Shown here in pieces: positions 35,992 to 44,582 of a stretch of DNA of 63,782 nucleotides. The DNA comes from Gemmatimonas sp. Its GTDB lineage: Bacteria > Gemmatimonadota > Gemmatimonadetes > Gemmatimonadales > Gemmatimonadaceae. A program made the translations under genes and the position numbers. Position 1 is the first letter of the stretch. Each line of letters begins with the position of its first letter. The notes beneath the pieces are model-generated. The model made no database searches and was not told the origin of the DNA. It saw nothing but the letters and a program-made list of their open reading frames with translations. The stretch lies in contig JAABRT010000014.1 of the NCBI GenBank assembly GCA_011390805.1, positions 1 through 63,782 of the forward strand, read 5' to 3'.

Positions 35992-36768
35992 TCACCCGGT
36001 TGCATCAAGAATCAGCCGCACCGTTTCTTCGGGCTGATCCCACATCGGGAAATGACCGCACTGCTCAAACCAGTGCAACCTTGCCGATGGAAATGCCTCC
36101 ACCGCGCGAGGCGCCTGTCGCGGCAAGCACAGCCGGTCCTGACGGCCCCATCCGATCACTACAGGGTTGGAGCGCTCCGACGCTGGGCCTTCCTGCGGTG
36201 GCGATTTCGCCAGATCGCGCACGAGCGCATCGAAAGTTTTTGTCGCCGCAAAGCTCTTCAACTCATTCGCAATCACTTTGCCGTTCAGCTTTGACGGATG
36301 GGCCGACAGTTGTGCGAGCAGCAAACTTCGGGTGAGTGACAACCGGGAGAGCAGTGGCAGTGCCGGCCGGAGCGCACGTACGAGCTTGATCGACGCGCTG
36401 AGGGTGACGCGAAAGTATGTACGCTCCCAGCCTCGCCAGAAGCCGCCGGGGTCGAGGGCAATCGTGGTGCCGACTTTTCCTCGGCGTGCCATCTCCAGTA
36501 CGATCCGCGCACCAAGCGAGCTGCCTACGATGTCGACACCGTTGAGGCCCTGATCGACGATGAATGCATCCACGCTGTCAGCAAGCCCATTGAGCGTTCC
36601 GCTGCCCGCAGTCGCTGGCGTGTCGCCGTGGCCGGGCAGATCAATGGCCAGAACTTCGCGGCTCGTCGACAGCGCGGGAAGAATAGTGTCCCACGAACGC
36701 CGCGAACCGCCCAGTCCATGCACAAGAAGAAGTCGAGGGCCAGACCCCCGTCGCACGCAGTTCAGCAT
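35992..36768 (-). CDS. Alpha/beta hydrolase
   Basis: A 258-residue protein of the hydrolase-1 type: LLLVHGLGGSRRSWD near the start, nucleophile elbow VDIVGSSLGARIVLEM, and ECGHFPMW-type His in the last 25 residues (EQCGHFPMWDQPEE). No signal peptide follows the ATG at 36768, so it is probably cytoplasmic. The substrate is unknown. In-frame ATGs upstream (36804, 36927) would add a segment without similarity. Confidence 0.87.
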   Translation of the reverse strand: MLNCVRRGSGPRLLLVHGLGGSRRSWDTILPALSTSREVLAIDLPGHGDTPATAGSGTLNGLADSVDAFIVDQGLNGVDIVGSSLGARIVLEMARRGKVGTTIALDPGGFWRGWERTYFRVTLSASIKLVRALRPALPLLSRLSLTRSLLLAQLSAHPSKLNGKVIANELKSFAATKTFDALVRDLAKSPPQEGPASERSNPVVIGWGRQDRLCLPRQAPRAVEAFPSARLHWFEQCGHFPMWDQPEETVRLILDATG

Positions 36769-36967
36769 TCCCTGGACGTTACTGCATACGCGTGCGGACG
36801 GCATCAGCCGAAAGAGATACTGAAGATTGGTTACCTGTGCGAGTTGTTTGTCGAATGCTGCGGTGGTAAACATCCGCGCAATGCATAGCCCCCGCAGAAC
36901 TGCCGCGCGCTCCGCCAAACAACGCACTACAACGTCCGCGCACTGTCCGCTTTACACCGTGGGCGTG

Positions 36968-37420
36968 ATGCGCATGTCGGTAGACGACGCGCGTGATCAA
37001 AGCTTTGCACGTCTCGTTGATCAGGCCGTCACCGAGCTGAAGCAGTCGCTGAGGGAGCTCTCGCTAAGCGTGAAGCTGTTGTCTTTCGATGGACCGCATC
37101 TCCCACTGGCAGCCGGTTCATACGCGCCGCTCAACTTCTTGCACCTCGGCATTACGGAAAAACTTGAGCGGGACGTGCCCGTGATGCGGGCCAATCCGTT
37201 CCGCCTTCTCACACGACTGCCCACGCTGCTGACAACCGGCCTGTCGGTCATCATCGTGCTCTTTTTCAGCCCGGAAGGGTGGGACGTTGCGTCGACCATT
37301 GGAACGCCGCAACTCACCGCCTTCGCGCTGTTCCTCGCCATGCTGGCCGGCTCGTTGGGTGGCCGCGCTGACTCACGCGATCTGGTGCGGCATGTGCTGT
37401 TTCTTGACGAGGAGACATAG
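36968..37420 (+). CDS. Small membrane protein with coiled N-terminus, unknown function
   Basis: About 150 residues. The N-terminal half is helical and charged (ARLVDQAVTELKQSLREL), and the C-terminal half holds two hydrophobic segments (LLTTGLSVIIVLFF and LTAFALFLAMLAGSLGG). The start could also be 36974 or GTG 36962. No family is recognised. It is divergent from the hydrolase gene. Confidence 0.55.
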   Translation: MRMSVDDARDQSFARLVDQAVTELKQSLRELSLSVKLLSFDGPHLPLAAGSYAPLNFLHLGITEKLERDVPVMRANPFRLLTRLPTLLTTGLSVIIVLFFSPEGWDVASTIGTPQLTAFALFLAMLAGSLGGRADSRDLVRHVLFLDEET

Positions 37421-37519
37421 GGGCATAAACGGTACACCGCAGCCTGGCCGCTCGCGCGCCGCGCTGACAGGGCATATACTCGACGCATCGTAATCCTACT
37501 CTCTGCCCGGGAGAACCGT

Positions 37520-39601
37520 ATGCGCCGCCTGCTCGCACTTGTGATACCGACTCTGCTGTGCGTTGTTGTCGCGCCCACGCGTGTGACAGCACAAGCTCGC
37601 ACACTCTCTGCCGCCGACATCTTTCAGATGGAGTACGCGGCCGATCCCGCCATTTCGCCAGATGGTGAATGGGTGGCGTACGTGCGTCGCTGGAGTGATG
37701 CGCTGACGGATCGCCGCTACAGCAATATCTGGGTGGTGAAAAGCGACGGCACCGGGCACCGCGCCATCACGTCGGGCAAATACAGTGAGAGCTCGCCGGT
37801 GTGGTCGCCAGACGGTAAGCGTCTCGCGTTTGTATCCGACCGCGGAGATCGTGCGCAGCTTTGGGTGCGCTGGATGGACACGGGTGATGCACTCGCAATC
37901 ACCAACGGCAGCGAAGCACCCAGTGCGCCCGCCTGGTCGCCCGATGGAAAGCAGCTGGCGTTTTTCAAGCTTGTGCCCAAGCCGGCGCTGGTGATCGGTA
38001 CGCCACTCACTCCACCTGCGGGCGCGACGTGGTCAGCGGCTCCCAAGTACACCGATCGTCTGGTGTTCCGGCAGGATCAAATCGGTGAACTGCCAACCGG
38101 CTTTGTGCACGCGTTTGTAGTGCCTTCGGACGGCGGTACAGCGCGACAGATTACGAGCGGGGAGTTTCATCACGGTGGCCAGGTATATGGCGGTGGCACG
38201 CTCGCGTGGACACCCGATGGCGCGGAGCTGGTGATGCCCGCCCGTCGCGGTGACAATCCGGAATGGAATGCGCGCGAAACCGATCTGTACGCGTTTGATG
38301 TGAACAAGGGAACCGTTCGACAACTCACCGACCGCTTCGGTCCGGATATGAGTCCCGCGGTCTCACCCGACGGACGTCTCATTGCGTACGTGGGTTACGA
38401 TGATCGCAAGCAGGGCTATCAGAACACGCTGTTGTACGTGATGAATCGCGATGGTACGGGCGCGCGTGCGATTTCGGAGAAGATGGATCGCAGCGTGTCA
38501 GGTCCGGTGTGGAGCAGCGATGGACGCACTGTGTACGTGGCGTTTGACGACGAGGGCAATACGAAGGTGGCGCGCGTGTCGTTGGACGGAACATGGTACG
38601 TGGTCGCGACGGACCTCGGCGTGGGCAACACGGCGTATAGCGGTGGAAGTTTCTCTGTATCTCGCGATGGCAGCATCGTGTGCACGGTGAGTACACCAAA
38701 AATCCCGTCAGAACTTATGCTGTCACGTGCATCATCAAACGCACGCAATGCATCACCACCACCGCCAATCACGCTGACATCCATCAACGCCGATGTACTC
38801 GCCGGTAAAGCACTCGGCGAAGTTGAAGAGATCTGGTACGAGTCATCAAAGGACAAGCGCAGGATTCACGGCTGGATCATCAAGCCGCCCAACTTCGATC
38901 CGTCGCGCAAGTATCCGCTCATTCTTGAGATTCACGGCGGACCGTTCGCCAACTACGGCGATCGCTTTGACGAAGAAAAACAGATCATGGCATCGGCCGG
39001 TTTTGTGGTGCTGTACACCAATCCGCGCGGCAGTACGAGTTACGGCGAAGAGTTTGGCAATCTCATTCACCACACATATCCGGGCGACGACTTTTACGAT
39101 CTCAACTCCGGTGTTGATGCGGTCATTGCGAAGGGCTACATCGACGAGCGAAATCTTTTTGTTACCGGTGGCAGCGGCGGCGGGGTACTCACAGCGTGGA
39201 TGATCGGGCAAACCGATCGCTTCCGCGCAGCGCTCGCGTTTTATCCCGTGATCAACTGGGAGAGTTTTGCGCTCACTGCTGACATGGCGCCGAGTGCCGT
39301 GAACAACTGGTTTCCGGGATTTCCGTGGGATCATCCGGAGAACTACGACAAGCGTTCATTGCTTTCCGTTGTAAAGAACGTGAAGACACCCACGCTCATC
39401 ATGACCGGCGAGGAAGATTTCCGCACGCCCATGTCGGAGTCGGAGCAGTACTACAAGGCGCTCAAGATGCGCGGCGTGGAGTCGGTGCTCGTGCGCGTGC
39501 CTGATGAGCCGCATGGTATTCGCCGCCGTCCCAGTCACGCGGCGGCCAAGCTCACTACACTGGTGGGATGGTTTGAGAAGTATCGGGCGGTGGTGCAGTA
39601 G
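37520..39601 (+). CDS. S9-family prolyl oligopeptidase-like peptidase, secreted
   Basis: A 693-residue protein with a signal peptide (about residues 1-24, ending VTAQA). An N-terminal beta-propeller with repeated SPDG motifs (ISPDGEWVAYV, WSPDGKRLAFV, WSPDGKQLAFF, VSPDGRLIAYV) spans about residues 40-430. The C-terminal alpha/beta hydrolase domain has GGSGGG (nucleophile Ser), a TGEEDFRTPM acid region and EPHGI (His). It cleaves peptides, typically dipeptidyl- or acylaminoacyl-type; specificity is not deducible. It is preceded by a GGGAG site at good spacing. Confidence 0.93.
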   Translation: MRRLLALVIPTLLCVVVAPTRVTAQARTLSAADIFQMEYAADPAISPDGEWVAYVRRWSDALTDRRYSNIWVVKSDGTGHRAITSGKYSESSPVWSPDGKRLAFVSDRGDRAQLWVRWMDTGDALAITNGSEAPSAPAWSPDGKQLAFFKLVPKPALVIGTPLTPPAGATWSAAPKYTDRLVFRQDQIGELPTGFVHAFVVPSDGGTARQITSGEFHHGGQVYGGGTLAWTPDGAELVMPARRGDNPEWNARETDLYAFDVNKGTVRQLTDRFGPDMSPAVSPDGRLIAYVGYDDRKQGYQNTLLYVMNRDGTGARAISEKMDRSVSGPVWSSDGRTVYVAFDDEGNTKVARVSLDGTWYVVATDLGVGNTAYSGGSFSVSRDGSIVCTVSTPKIPSELMLSRASSNARNASPPPPITLTSINADVLAGKALGEVEEIWYESSKDKRRIHGWIIKPPNFDPSRKYPLILEIHGGPFANYGDRFDEEKQIMASAGFVVLYTNPRGSTSYGEEFGNLIHHTYPGDDFYDLNSGVDAVIAKGYIDERNLFVTGGSGGGVLTAWMIGQTDRFRAALAFYPVINWESFALTADMAPSAVNNWFPGFPWDHPENYDKRSLLSVVKNVKTPTLIMTGEEDFRTPMSESEQYYKALKMRGVESVLVRVPDEPHGIRRRPSHAAAKLTTLVGWFEKYRAVVQ

Positions 39602-39701
39602 CGCAGGGGGTTCGCCGGCGGCAGGCGGTCCGCGGTCTGCGGTCGGCACGCATCGCGCTCACGAATACGGTCAGTTGGGCTCAGGAAAACCCCGCGTCGA
39701 G

Positions 39702-39723
39702 TTTGTCACCGAGCGTTGACAAA
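39702..39723. promoter_or_regulatory. Inverted repeat overlapping a TTGACA element upstream of the SnoaL-DUF1330/tetR operon
   Basis: TTTGTCA (39702-39708) and TGACAAA (39717-39723) are separated by eight bases. TTGACA at 39716-39721 lies inside the right arm, and 17 bases later CAGACT could be the -10. The position suggests a repressor site for the TetR protein encoded two genes downstream. Confidence 0.5.
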
Positions 39724-39812
39724 GAGGTGGCAGGCTGGCAGACTCATCGTGCGCACCGGGTTCACGCCGGTGCCATCGCGCCATGCCCCGACCACGCCAG
39801 AGGAGACCGTTG

Positions 39813-40586
39813 ATGACCACCGATGAACTGATCGCCAAGCAGGAAATCGCCGAGTTGCACTACCGCTACGCGCGCGGAATTGACATGCAGGACTGGGCCA
39901 CGTTCCGATCTGTGTTTCATGACACGGTGGTGGGCGACTTTTCCCGATGGGGTATGGGCGACCGTGCGGAGATGCCGGGTGACGCCTTCACGGGACTTGT
40001 GCAGTATCTGTTCTCCACCAAAGGGCTGGTCACGCAGCACTACATGACCAACTTCCTGATCGATGTGCACGGCGATTCGGCGCGCGGCGATACCTACGTG
40101 TTCGCGCGCCACAAGATCGGGGATGACGTCATGAGCCTCAACGCGCTCTACACGTGTGACTACGTGAAAGGCGCACACGGATGGCGCATCGCATCCATCA
40201 CCATGACGCCGCGCTGGGATGAGGGCGCCGATGTCATTCGGTTTTTTCAGCTACCCGACCCGGCGCCTACGGGCCGACACTATCTCGTAGTTACCGCAAC
40301 GCCGGTGCTCGCCCACCACGATTCCCTCGAGCGCTACGTGGGCAGCATTATTCCAATGCTGATGCAGGCTGGCGGCACACCTCCCATGATCATCAAGCAG
40401 GACGAAGTAGTGGTCGGTCAGAGCGGCACCTTCATGTCCATGATCGTTACCTTTCCCACTCCCGAGGCAGCACAAGCCGCGCGGGCTATTTTCGACACCG
40501 ACGGCTATGCGGCTCTCGTGCCGGACCGGGACCGGGCGTTCAGCACCATGAACATCGCGTTCTTCTCCGACATGCCGCAGAGCTGA
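39813..40586 (+). CDS. SnoaL-like domain fused to DUF1330 domain
   Basis: A 257-residue protein. Residues 1-140 form a SnoaL/NTF2-like cone fold (IAKQEIAELHYRYARGIDMQDW and HGWRIASITMT). Residues about 150-250 match DUF1330, a dimeric alpha/beta-barrel ferredoxin-like fold (HYLVVTATPVLAHHDSLERYV ... FPTPEAAQAARAIFDTDGY). Both domains bind small hydrophobic molecules; the reaction is unknown. A GAGGAGA site precedes the ATG at 39813. It lies 26 bases before the tetR gene. Confidence 0.82.
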   Translation: MTTDELIAKQEIAELHYRYARGIDMQDWATFRSVFHDTVVGDFSRWGMGDRAEMPGDAFTGLVQYLFSTKGLVTQHYMTNFLIDVHGDSARGDTYVFARHKIGDDVMSLNALYTCDYVKGAHGWRIASITMTPRWDEGADVIRFFQLPDPAPTGRHYLVVTATPVLAHHDSLERYVGSIIPMLMQAGGTPPMIIKQDEVVVGQSGTFMSMIVTFPTPEAAQAARAIFDTDGYAALVPDRDRAFSTMNIAFFSDMPQS

Positions 40587-40612
40587 CCGACCTCAGGAGA
40601 CTGACGGAGCCC

Positions 40613-41197
40613 ATGGGACGACCTCGGGAACATGACCAGCGAGTCGTTCGCAACCGCGTCATGCGCTGCTTCTGGGAGCTGGGCTTCGACAGTGCTTCCA
40701 TCGCCGAACTGGAGACCGCCGCCGGCATCGACCGGCGGCAACTCTCGCGCGACTATGGCAGCAAGCGTGAGCTGTTCCTGCAGTCGCTCGACGATTTTAT
40801 CGTGTTCGCCGGTCAGCTTTATCTCGCCAGGCTTGAACACGAGGGTGCTGACCTCGCGGACATTTCGCATACGCTGCACGAGCTCGCGCAGTCAGGTCGG
40901 CAGTCGCTCGGCCATCTGGGCTGCCTGATCTGCAACACGAGCCTTGAGCCCATTGCGGCGCAGGACGACGAGGTGCGTGCCAAGGTTCACGCATTCTTTC
41001 AGCGCATAGAGCGCGCCTATGGAAACGCGCTTCGAGGCGCGTCACAAGCACAACGCGTGTCCATTCCTCGTGAGCAGATCGCTGCCGCAGCGCGGCAACT
41101 GCTCGGTGCCCATGTCGCGCTGCTCAGTCTTGCACGCAGCCGCATGCCCGAGTCAGTGCTTTCGGACATTGCCGACCGTACGCTCGCGTCGCTCTGA
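40613..41197 (+). CDS. TetR/AcrR-family transcriptional regulator
   Basis: A 194-residue protein with an N-terminal TetR HTH (MGRPREHDQRVVRNRVMRCF, then SIAELETAAGIDRRQLSRDYGSKRELF) and a ligand-binding domain with the GCLICNTSLE segment typical of the AefR/TetR_C_11 group. It likely represses its own operon through the inverted repeat at 39702-39723 and responds to a small molecule handled by the preceding gene product. Confidence 0.93.
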   Translation: MGRPREHDQRVVRNRVMRCFWELGFDSASIAELETAAGIDRRQLSRDYGSKRELFLQSLDDFIVFAGQLYLARLEHEGADLADISHTLHELAQSGRQSLGHLGCLICNTSLEPIAAQDDEVRAKVHAFFQRIERAYGNALRGASQAQRVSIPREQIAAAARQLLGAHVALLSLARSRMPESVLSDIADRTLASL

Positions 41198-41215
41198 ACA
41201 GTGACGACGAGCCCG

Positions 41216-41698
41216 TCAGCTTCGTACCGCCGAAGCCGACGCGCTCCGGCGCAGTGCCTCGAGGCTCAACGCGGTCCCGACCGTGGCGACTGCAACACGC
41301 ACCCAATGCATCGTCAGCCACATGGACAGCGTGCTGCTCGCCTCAGTCGGACTCATGGCTTGTGAAGCGAGTGCGAAGTTGGTCGGCAGGTGATATGCGG
41401 CCGTGATCAAACAGGCGACTACGACGCAGGCCAACGCACCGATCCAGTAGCGTTGTGTGTGTCTGTCCGTGCGCGCGAACCACACCGACGCGCCCAGCCC
41501 GATGAGCGAGAACGGTAACACGCTCATCACGGTTGGAATGAGGAAGCGGAAAAAATTCTCTGAAAACCACGCTATGAACACGGTTGGCTCAAGGCTCTGC
41601 CAGTAGCCGCCGAATCCGAGGCCGATAGTAAGCATGTTGCCCACGAAGGCGGCCGTGCCGGCAACACCGAGGAAAGCAAAAAATGTTCTGGAGGTCAT
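41216..41698 (-). CDS. DUF1772-like small membrane protein
   Basis: A 160-residue protein with four membrane helices (about residues 5-26, 50-70, 85-107 and 135-157) and the FFRFLIPTVMSVLP/LPTNFALASQAMSPTEA pattern reminiscent of DUF1772 (anthrone-oxygenase-like) proteins. The ATG at 41698 is chosen. It is the third gene of the SDR operon, 31 bases after the preceding stop. The function is unknown. Confidence 0.65.
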   Translation of the reverse strand: MTSRTFFAFLGVAGTAAFVGNMLTIGLGFGGYWQSLEPTVFIAWFSENFFRFLIPTVMSVLPFSLIGLGASVWFARTDRHTQRYWIGALACVVVACLITAAYHLPTNFALASQAMSPTEASSTLSMWLTMHWVRVAVATVGTALSLEALRRSASASAVRS

Positions 41699-41729
41699 CG
41701 TTTCAGGCGCTGAGGTGATCGTGAGCAGT

Positions 41730-42251
41730 TCACGTTGCCAGTGCTGGCACATCAGCGCCAATCGTTCGTCCGCGAAGATGCAAAACGAGACGATACGCGA
41801 TGTAAACGTGGCTCAGAACAATGACTGGCGCGAACAGCCCGACCGTCAGCCACATCGCGCCCATCGAGGCATCGAACACTCCCGCACCCATGGCCGTGGG
41901 AAAGACCATGAACAGGTCGGCAATGCCCACCACGCTGAAGAGCGCCACGAGTGACGTGGCGAAACGTGACCGCACTGTGAGCGCCAAAGAGGCCACCAGG
42001 GCACAGATCGACGCGGCAAAGTCGCCGTACGCAATAAGCTCGAGCGGTCCTTGCGGGAGCGACGCGTCGAGCTGCCCGGTCACCAGAAAGGTGAGCCCGA
42101 GAAACCTGAAAATGTTCACGATCAAGAGCGGAAGCACCGCTTGATGAAACGGCAGCCGCTGGAGCCGCGGGCGTAGGTACGTCCAGTAGATCAGGAAGTA
42201 CGCGGTCAGCCCCATGAGTGCCTGGATGTTCAGGATGATGAAGTTGCTCAT
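41730..42251 (-). CDS. Five-helix membrane protein, unknown function
   Basis: A 173-residue protein with about five membrane helices and a C-terminal cytoplasmic segment. No family is recognised. The ATG at 42251 overlaps the SDR stop by four bases (ATGA), which indicates coupled translation with the dehydrogenase. Confidence 0.7.
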   Translation of the reverse strand: MSNFIILNIQALMGLTAYFLIYWTYLRPRLQRLPFHQAVLPLLIVNIFRFLGLTFLVTGQLDASLPQGPLELIAYGDFAASICALVASLALTVRSRFATSLVALFSVVGIADLFMVFPTAMGAGVFDASMGAMWLTVGLFAPVIVLSHVYIAYRLVLHLRGRTIGADVPALAT

Positions 42252-42997
42252 GCCGTCGTTCCGCGTGGGGATTTGTTGAGCATGCCAAAGATGAAGGCCG
42301 GTGCGAGGCGGCTCATCCACTTGATCTGCGTTGACTGGCCGGGTGCGATTTCGTCCTGGCCCTTCCGCACGCCGCGCAAAAATGCCGCGGCGAGATCCCT
42401 CGGCGACATCCGCGCGAACGACGGGTCGAGGCCTTGTGCCAGTTCCGTGTCCACGACGGGCGGCAAGAGTTCCACCACACGAACCGACGTGCCCGCGAGC
42501 TGCGCCCGCAAACTCAGCGTGTAGGAATGCAGAAACGCCTTGCTGGCGCTGTAGACCGGTGCCGCGGCATACGGGACGTATGCAAGTCCCGAACTCACAT
42601 TGACGATCATTGAAGTGCGGCCGAGCATGCCTGGGAGAAAATGATGCACGACGCGGACCGGGGCGGCGACATCGATCTCGATTTCGTCCAGCTGCATTTC
42701 GAGTGGGAACTGAGTCGTCACATCGAATGCGTGCATGATGCCGGCGTTGTTCACGAGCACGTCTGTCCCGCCACCGCCGTCCATGTGCGCGCAGAGGGCA
42801 GCAACATCGTCGCTCTGTGTGACGTCACAGGTGAAGCCCGAAAGTCGTGGGTGCGAGGTGGCGGCTTCCTTTAACCGACTCTTCGAACGTCCCGCGATCA
42901 CCACCTGTCCGCCCGCTTCGGCGAAGGCGAGGGCCAGAGCGAGACCAATACCGGAGCCACCGCCGGTGACGACGATGCGTTTGTCCTTCAGGTTCAT
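42248..42997 (-). CDS. Short-chain dehydrogenase/reductase (DltE-like)
   Basis: A 249-residue classical SDR: cofactor motif TGGGSGIG, NNAG, catalytic Ser in VNVSSGLAYVPYAAAPVYSASKAF with Tyr-x3-Lys, and the PPVVDTELA region after it. The DltE-like branch is suggested by the overall length and the MHAFDVT segment. The substrate is unknown. It is first in a minus-strand operon whose promoter region holds the CTTGC-N5-GCAAG palindromes. Confidence 0.9.
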   Translation of the reverse strand: MNLKDKRIVVTGGGSGIGLALALAFAEAGGQVVIAGRSKSRLKEAATSHPRLSGFTCDVTQSDDVAALCAHMDGGGGTDVLVNNAGIMHAFDVTTQFPLEMQLDEIEIDVAAPVRVVHHFLPGMLGRTSMIVNVSSGLAYVPYAAAPVYSASKAFLHSYTLSLRAQLAGTSVRVVELLPPVVDTELAQGLDPSFARMSPRDLAAAFLRGVRKGQDEIAPGQSTQIKWMSRLAPAFIFGMLNKSPRGTTA

Positions 42998-43039
42998 GCG
43001 GAGGGAGCGACAGGTGTGACGCCAGGGTAGGCACTATTA

Positions 43040-43054
43040 CTTGCAATGCGCAAG
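43040..43054. promoter_or_regulatory. Palindrome CTTGC-N5-GCAAG, site 1
   Basis: A perfect 5-base-arm palindrome with spacer AATGC, 43 bases upstream of the SDR start. It is the copy nearest to the SDR operon. Confidence 0.65.
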
Positions 43055-43170
43055 CAATATGTATATGTCACTGCATATTCGCAAGTGAAGAAATGGGCCG
43101 GCAGAGGTCGCTTCCTCGATCGGGATTACGACAGTGCAGGAGGGACATCGGACGGGGCGGCGAAAAGTAT

Positions 43171-43185
43171 CTTGCGTAATGCAAG
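43171..43185. promoter_or_regulatory. Palindrome CTTGC-N5-GCAAG, site 2
   Basis: Perfect arms with spacer GTAAT. It is followed by TAAACAT, a flank also seen (as TAACAT) after the GCAAG half-site in front of the HxlR gene. Confidence 0.65.
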
Positions 43186-43195
43186 TAAACATATA

Positions 43196-43212
43196 GCTTG
43201 CAACATGCAAGC
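43196..43212. promoter_or_regulatory. Palindrome GCTTGC-N5-GCAAGC, site 3
   Basis: The longest copy, with six-base arms and spacer AACAT. Its centre is 26 bases from that of site 2, about 2.5 helical turns, and 103 bases before the isochorismatase start. Confidence 0.65.
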
Positions 43213-43314
43213 GAAAGCCGCTCGGCAGTCCGGTGAACCGGCGGCCGTAGAGGACATATCGACCATCACGTGGGGCGCGCGTTTGCGCTCGACTCTACCA
43301 ATGCGGGGCGACCT

Positions 43315-43959
43315 GTGAGCGACACGACCAGATATCCCGAGCATCGCACGGCGCTGCTCTTCATCGACCCTTACAACGACTTCCTCGCAGACGAGGGCAA
43401 GATGTGGCCTGCCGTCAGCGAGGTGGCCCGGTCAGTGGATCTGCACGCCAACCTTGTCAGGGTTCGCGCGGCTGTGCGCAACAGAGGAATCCCGATCTTC
43501 ATTCTGCCCCACCATCGGCACATGTCCACGGACTTCGAAGGATGGGCGCACCCGACGCCGTTTCAGCTTGGCGCGCACGCCGCCCAGCTGTTCGACAGCA
43601 ACGGCTGGGGCGGTGAGTGGTACCCGGGCTTCGGCCCCGAGCCCGGCGACGTCGTCGTCAAGGAACATTGGGGCGGGTCGAGCTTCGCCAACACTGACCT
43701 CGATGTACAGCTGCGCCAGCACGGCATCACCCACGTGATCCTCATCGGCTTGATCGCGAACACGTGCATCGAAACGACTGGGCGCTACGCGTCCGAACTC
43801 GGCTACCACGTAACGCTCGTACGTGATGCAACGGCCGCGTTTTCAGCAGAGGCGATGCACGCCGCCCATGAGATCAACGGCCCGACCTACGCGCATGCCA
43901 TCGTCACCACGGCAGCGCTTGTGCAGCAACTCGACGCAACATCCGGAGCCCGAAAATGA
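43315..43959 (+). CDS. Isochorismatase-like cysteine hydrolase
   Basis: A 214-residue protein. The catalytic triad of the family is visible: Asp in LLFIDPYNDFL, Lys in VVVKEHWGGSSF, and Cys in IANTCIETTGRYA. Members hydrolyse C-N or ether bonds in amides such as nicotinamide, N-carbamoylsarcosine or biuret, or vinyl ethers; the substrate here is unknown. Start GTG 43315 gives MSDTTRYPEHRTALLFID; GTG 43270 is possible. The stop overlaps the next start by four bases. Confidence 0.88.
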   Translation: MSDTTRYPEHRTALLFIDPYNDFLADEGKMWPAVSEVARSVDLHANLVRVRAAVRNRGIPIFILPHHRHMSTDFEGWAHPTPFQLGAHAAQLFDSNGWGGEWYPGFGPEPGDVVVKEHWGGSSFANTDLDVQLRQHGITHVILIGLIANTCIETTGRYASELGYHVTLVRDATAAFSAEAMHAAHEINGPTYAHAIVTTAALVQQLDATSGARK

Positions 43960-44582
43960 AGCTCGTTAGCATGACCCTCGCTGGTTCGTTGCTCGTCGCC
44001 TGTGCCGGACGGGCCGATGCGCAGGCCCCTGCTGCGCCGCCAGAGATCAAGCTCTCGGGACTTGTCGTGTCCACGGGGCTGGAGAACCATACGCTCAACG
44101 GAAGGAACGCCAGCGGCCTGATCAACAAGCTGAGGTACTTCTATGCCTTTGATACGTATCCGCTCATCCTGACGGGGCTGGATCTCAAGTACGGACGTGC
44201 CGACGTCGCTGCAGGTTCTTCGACGCTCGACCTTGAAACATCCGGGGTCGGTGTCCTGCTGGGATCTGCAATCCCGTTGGGGCTGCTCGGCATTCAGATC
44301 GAAGGAGCGCCGCGTGGTTTGGGTCCGCTGGTCTACGTGGTCTACAACTTTGAGCAGCTGACATTTGACAATCCACAGAAGGACAAAGCCTACGGCAACA
44401 GTATCGAGTATGGGATTCAGGCTGGCTACCCGGTCTCCAACTGGCTCGTGGTTGGCGCCAGAGCCGAGTACTCCGACTATCGGTACGGCGACAAAGTCAT
44501 CTCCCAACTTGGCAACGCCACCGGTCGGCTCGACAGAAGCGGATGGGCGTACAGTGTGGTCGTTGGTTTTCCGGTCTTCTAA
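43956..44582 (+). CDS. Predicted outer-membrane beta-barrel protein
   Basis: A 208-residue protein with a signal peptide (about residues 1-23, ending ADAQA), alternating amphipathic strands, Gly and aromatic residues at strand ends, and a terminal Phe (SVVVGFPVF), the usual last strand of outer-membrane barrels. No named family is recognised. It lies between the isochorismatase (ATGA overlap) and a membrane protein (TAATG overlap), so the three are translationally linked. Confidence 0.68.
   Translation: MKLVSMTLAGSLLVACAGRADAQAPAAPPEIKLSGLVVSTGLENHTLNGRNASGLINKLRYFYAFDTYPLILTGLDLKYGRADVAAGSSTLDLETSGVGVLLGSAIPLGLLGIQIEGAPRGLGPLVYVVYNFEQLTFDNPQKDKAYGNSIEYGIQAGYPVSNWLVVGARAEYSDYRYGDKVISQLGNATGRLDRSGWAYSVVVGFPVF

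Larger units (their letters stand above)
42998..43314. other. 317-bp divergent promoter region with operator array
   Basis: There is no convincing gene. The stretch separates the SDR operon (minus) and the isochorismatase operon (plus). It is locally AT-rich and contains three palindromes of the CTTGC-N5-GCAAG type plus a half-site (GCAAGT at 43081-43086). Confidence 0.6.
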
